Shown here piece after piece: positions 60,111 through 64,000 of a DNA stretch of 64,000 nucleotides. The notes beneath the pieces are model-generated. The model was not told where the DNA came from. It was given only the letters and a program-made list of their open reading frames with translations, and did not search any database. Within the stretch, counting starts at the first letter, position 1. The number at the start of each line of letters is the position of its first letter. Both the position numbers and the translations under genes were made by a program. The DNA is from Camellia lanceoleosa (Eukaryota > Streptophyta > Magnoliopsida > Ericales > Theaceae), in NCBI GenBank assembly GCA_025200525.1, contig CM045761.1, positions 40,928,190 through 40,992,189 of the forward strand. The letters run 5' to 3'.

Positions 60111-61836
60111 TTCATAGCATTGTGTATGTTAGGATTGTATCTTAGTTGCATTTCATACATATCATGCATATTGCATTGTGTTCGGGATAGGAATTAGCGC
60201 AAGACAAACGAGACACGCTTTTAGACTCAGTGACTAACGGTCTCAATTCCCAAGTCACCGACACTCCAAATTATCCATGATGGAGTTAGGTTTTGTTGTA
60301 GTGTTCATATGCATTCATCCTATATTAAGCTGTGCAATTCGGCTCCTCGGTCATCATGTATCGATATGCGTGATTGGTGGCACGAGGATCGAGGCATGCA
60401 TATATTTGTGAAATACATTGCTATGCCCCTTTCCTGCTCTCCGTTGCAGCAAAATGAAGAATCAGCAACTTTTCAGAGTCTGGCACGCATTTCGAGGAAA
60501 GGTGCAAACAGAGGCTAATCGGGGCATCCTAGTGGATTTCCGCGCAAGGCAGCCCAGCATATATCATTCATCAGAATCGAGGCACCCCCTGGCTTGCATG
60601 CCAGTTTACAGTTTTTCTTAGTTAATCTGTTAATTAATTAGGAATCCATATATTTATTCGGACTGTATTATTCTTTTATTTCGGATTGTATTATTATTTA
60701 TTCGGACCCTCTACGCGAGGGCATGATTGTAATAAGTGTGGGTGAGTGTGATGTATGTCTTCCAACCCCACGTCTTTCTTCCCTTTTATTTACCTGCTTA
60801 CGATGGTTAGATATAGGGCATATTTTAATTAGCATACAGTATAACAGCATGTTTGCATCATTCATCTGTTTTGCACGCACCGGGCTCGGCGCATCATACA
60901 AACTGCATTTATATTTCAGTTCCAAATTGAATACGTGATAATCGTAGCATTTCACATGCCATGTTTAGGACAGCCGAGCTTGCTATAATTTGCATTTTTG
61001 CATGTGTTGCATCAGGCAATTCTGTATATTTTAGGATCATGCATAGATTTCTAACAAGCTTCTGTTTTGGCTTGGAGTACTCGGTGAGTTTTATGCTTTA
61101 GCACCCTTGCATGCGTGTGAGTGACTGCCATGAATAGCATGCTTACCATGAGGCTAAATGCTTATGTGATATAACTGCCTTGAATGCCTGTGGGTGGAGG
61201 TTGGGTTATTTGGATTGGGACAATTCATCAAATTTTTGTTTTAAGCCCACTAGATGGTGGCAAAATCACGTTTTTCTAAGCCCACCCGAGGGTGGCAAAT
61301 CCACGTCTTAGCCTACCTGCGGGTAGCACCATCAAACCATTTTCAAAAAACAAACATGAAGTGTTTTGTTCCAATTCAGGCGGCTCAGTCTATACTTGTA
61401 TGCTGTGCGCATCACATAGTAACCTAGGCTAATAATCGGAATAAGAACGCACAATATCTTCAAAATCAGATATCATGGTTAGTAGAGGCCGGTCTTTGAC
61501 CGGCGAAGCGGGTGCTCACGGTGACCTTCTAATCGTACCCAAGTTCCCGAGCCGAGGCAACTTTGGTGATGACGGACACATGGCATTTGGCACCGAGTCA
61601 GGGTTTCCTAAATTTCCCATTAAAAAACATTTAGGTGGCGACTCTGTATCTGGCAAAGCAGTCCATGTTTGGCACTTCTTTTCAAAAAATCTGCTTTCAA
61701 AAATCGATTTGCCGGATTTGGACTCTTTGGTTCAAGATTAAGAACCGTGACATTTGAGTCCTTGAACTGTAGTGACCCCAATATGAACGGAACGGGACTT
61801 AACCCTCCCGGGGCGTTCGGGGACGTCTACATTCAC

Positions 61837-62647
61837 AGAGAAATTCTTATCAGGGAAGAATTTTTCTGGACTCACTTCAAGAAATGTGCACACCAGACAG
61901 AGCATACACAAAATTATTGCACTGAGTACAACCAAGAAACAAAATTAAGCTCTTTTGAAATTTATCTGAGTTGAGAATTTCTCTAGACCAGGGAAGAATT
62001 TATCTAGAATCACTTCAACTCAGAAATTTTTCTCAAAGCCAGAGATATTTTCCTCACTAACCCAAAGAAATTCCCTCTCTTCAAATCACTCAACCCAAAG
62101 AAATTCACAACTCAAAAATTCCATTTTCTGTCACCATTCAAATCCGTCAATTTCATCCAGAGAAATTTTCCACTAGTAGAGAAAATTATCTGGGCATTGT
62201 GTTTTGAAACTTCAAATTCATCCAGTGAAATTTTCCAATAGTAGAGAAAATTACTGTGCGCTTTGTGTTTTGTTGAGTTTGATGATTGTTTTGTACCAAC
62301 ACAAAGCATTACAGATTACTTGATCATATAGGCATCCCCTTGGGACGATACGAGTTAAATTTCTCTATGAATTTCTGGTAATATCATACCAAAGAAATTT
62401 CTGCAGACAATTTTCTCTGTGTAGATTGTGTTGACAATCACAATAAAAAATATATATATTTAACCATTGATCGGTATGAAATTTACATTAGTCAAAAAAT
62501 GATATATACATATAAGTCAAGCATCATCATTCTTTCAATGTATGAACAAAAAATTGAATAGTTATTACTGTATGGATATATACATATATGTGAGACAATT
62601 TTCTCTGTGTGGATATGTACATTGTCTTCCTTTTACTAGTTTCACTA
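61837..62647. other. MULE non-coding segment right of L5
   Basis: Continues the AGAGAAATTT-rich DNA found left of L5 and holds the right copy (62150-62390) of the ~240-bp direct repeat. No coding exon is recognisable. Confidence 0.6.
62150..62390 (+). repeat. Right copy of ~240-bp direct repeat
   Basis: Partner of 56580-56830. If the L5 insertion is subtracted the two copies lie about 770 bp apart, which suggests a tandem duplication inside the MULE. Confidence 0.8.
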
Positions 62648-63420
62648 TTACATTTTTGGTTCTTCTTCTGGAGGTATTTCAATTGGTTCAGTCCATGACC
62701 GGCCAACTTCAGTTATAAATCTCTCTATGAGTTCTTCCCTCATCAACCTTATGTCTTGTGTGGACAATTTGGAGCTGATAGGTTTATGCTTGCTATATTG
62801 TTTCATTATATAGCAGATAAAGAGGCCACAATCCAAACTGCATACAAATTATATGTATGGTTAGTTTTAAGAAACATGCAAATCAGATTATCATTTTAAT
62901 AGATGTTGTATGAAACTTACGAATCACTGTTTTGTTATAGAGCATTGTTTACATACTCAAAGTCATAACTTGTGTTTTGTGAGTTTATCAATTTGAAAGA
63001 GGGTTGTGATTGAGCCTCTCTTTCAAGGCAAGCTTTCAAAAAATTCTCCACATAATCTTGCTACAAAAAAATAATTTTTAAATAATAGAGAAATTTATAG
63101 ACAAATCAATGGGATTCTATGAAAATTATCATCACATAAACACTATGATGGATCAGAGAAATTTGCACTCATTACCAATTGTTTTGCATCTTTGACATAT
63201 TTGTCTTCTACATCATCCCTCCTTGGCCTTAGGGAGTTGTAGAACCTTCATAAATTGTCTTGTTTGTCCAGGACAAGTAAGGTTCAGTGATTTCTATTTG
63301 TTGACTTCTGATTACCCCCCAGTATTTATTGGAAAATGAAGGAACCTGTAGTTCCTCCATGCTGTTTCAATATGCTTGTCAAATAATGAGACTCGGAAAG
63401 TTTGATTTTCCGTCATCTTG
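62648..63420 (-). pseudogene. Ulp1/SENP-like (C48) cysteine protease pseudogene in the MULE
   Basis: Ulp1-family proteases cleave SUMO-type conjugates. Three minus-strand exons with GT-AG junctions are visible: about 63420-63176, 63060-62921 and 62837-62648. The first gives ETAWRNYRFLHFPI and, after a frameshift, NH-stop-TLLVLDKQDN with FYNSLRPRRDD. This is the His-Trp region of the C48 domain, with the Trp codon changed to TGA just after His 63287-63289, and an Asn where an Asp is usual. The second gives QDYVENFLKACLEREAQSQ and ends with a TAA (62935-62937) just before QNSDS. The third opens LDCGLFICYIMKQY, with the catalytic Cys at 62828-62830, and ends EEEPKM-stop. Several stops and a frameshift make it inactive. 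Gene content and convergent orientation towards the transposase match Kaonashi-type MULEs. Confidence 0.72.
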
Positions 63421-64000
63421 ATGAAATTCTGTGGTCAGGAAAAATCAAAAAATGGTTATGTTATGAGAAAGTTGAAATGACAGGAATTTAAGAAATATAC
63501 ATAGAAAGTTTAGATGCACACAATTAGCTAGAGAAAATTAGACTAGCGACACAACTGGCTTCAAGAAGTATCTTAAGAAAAGAAAGTAGTAAGTAAATTC
63601 CAGAGAAAATCAATAAAATAGTCGTAACATACTAAGCTCATGGATGTGAAAAAAAATGAAGTTGGTTGTTGTCTTTCTCTCATTTGGTTAGTAAAAAGGA
63701 TCTCTCCATAGCCATCAATGACCTGAAAAATATGATTTATAATTGTAATATTGGTTTATAAAGGCTGATGGAACATTGCAGAGAAATTTTGATGAAAGAC
63801 TTACATTGTTGGAAAATTTCTTTTTGCTTTATTAGGTTTCCAATGTTCGAAGGCAATGACAAAGAAAGGATTTAATTGTTGTTAATGTAATATAAGTTTG
63901 TAATTTGTTGTTTGTTATCTTCTATTTTGTTTGTTGTACTTACTCAAGTCCAGACACATTTGATACGTGTTGCAAGATGTCTTTTACATGATCTTTTATC
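63421..64000 (-). other. Possible upstream exons and introns of the Ulp1-like gene
   Basis: AT-rich DNA with scattered AGAGAAAATT motifs. It may hold more 5' exons of the protease pseudogene, but no conserved motif could be read with confidence before the window ends. Confidence 0.35.

Larger units (their letters stand above)
57030..61831 (+). mobile_element. Giant solo LTR copy L5, inserted into the MULE
   Basis: A 4,802-bp plus-strand LTR: start TGTAGACACCCCATTTTTTA at 57030, end GGGGACGTCTACA at 61831. The exact target duplication TTCAC lies at 57025-57029 and 61832-61836. It is the longest intact copy and gives the reference order: GC-rich U3 (57030-58110), TATA-like box, donor-like site, ~160-bp repeats (about 58380-59100), five hairpin repeats (59455-60110), the AGCATACAGTATAACAGCATG segment, and the terminal ATTTAG|GTGGCGACTCTG block at 61629-61646. 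It is a solo LTR and post-dates the MULE. Confidence 0.92.

Noticed and set aside
57030..61831. Interpretation of L2-L5 as DNA transposons with 12-bp inverted ends
   Set aside because: The ends are indeed inverted (TGTAGAC...GTCTACA), but short inverted ends are also normal for LTRs. L1 is directly attached to a retroelement primer-binding site, and the 5-bp duplications fit gypsy integration.
1..64000. tRNA, rRNA, CRISPR arrays and bacterial-type operons
   Set aside because: None seen by eye. The tandem repeats are minisatellites within transposons without the regular short-spacer layout of CRISPR, and the genes have spliceosomal introns.

Overview
This is nuclear DNA of a flowering plant, most likely a eudicot. 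The evidence is spliced plant genes (a VPS55 homologue and a NAC-domain remnant), many microsatellites, and nested plant-type transposons: Ty3/gypsy LTR elements, CACTA, MULE and LINE tails. I cannot name the species. Well over half of the window is recognisable transposon, and only one gene looks intact.

Layout. 1-16442 is a nest of LTR elements read on the minus strand. A retroelement 'A' (internal part 1-1411, primer-binding site, 6.8-kb 5' LTR 'L1' at 1432-8200) abuts a second gypsy element 'B' (5' LTR 15271-16442, primer-binding site, decayed gag). The gag of B is split by a 4.56-kb solo LTR 'L2' (10095-14653, target duplication ACATG). L1 itself contains an unrelated 2.0-kb solo LTR (2695-4711, target duplication GGTTG). 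16443-29316 is a gene-bearing island: a LINE 3' tail, a NAC-domain gene remnant (16690-17712) and a complete five-exon VPS55-type gene on the minus strand (19446-23625). 29317-33969 is one LTR inside another, both rich in CTCGAG palindromes. 33970-43502 is AT-rich DNA with a LINE tail and a 3.7-kb CACTA (En/Spm) element (37401-41074). 43503-52254 is a solo LTR 'L3' of the L1/L2 family interrupted by an oppositely oriented family member 'L4' (46630-51272, target duplication GCATG). 52255-64000 looks like a MULE: a spliced transposase with two in-frame stops (53791-56395), a further solo LTR 'L5' (57030-61831, target duplication TTCAC), and a degenerate Ulp1/C48 cysteine-protease gene on the opposite strand (62648-63420). 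This is the gene content of Kaonashi-type (ULP-carrying) MULEs.

The most notable system is the giant-LTR family (L1-L5). Its termini read TGTAGACACYCC...GTCTACA or close variants. Four of the five copies are solo LTRs, three with perfect 5-bp target duplications. All five share a TATA-like box, a splice-donor-like AAGG|GTAA about 210-290 nt downstream of it, and an ATTTAG|GTGGYGACTCTG block about 165-225 nt from the LTR 3' end. That block looks both like a splice acceptor and like a fossil primer-binding site. Two copies also carry roughly 155-bp tandem repeats, most of which can fold into a GC-rich hairpin. These points suggest an LTR that grew to 4-5 kb by absorbing leader sequence and that may splice out most of itself. 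This is inference from sequence patterns only.
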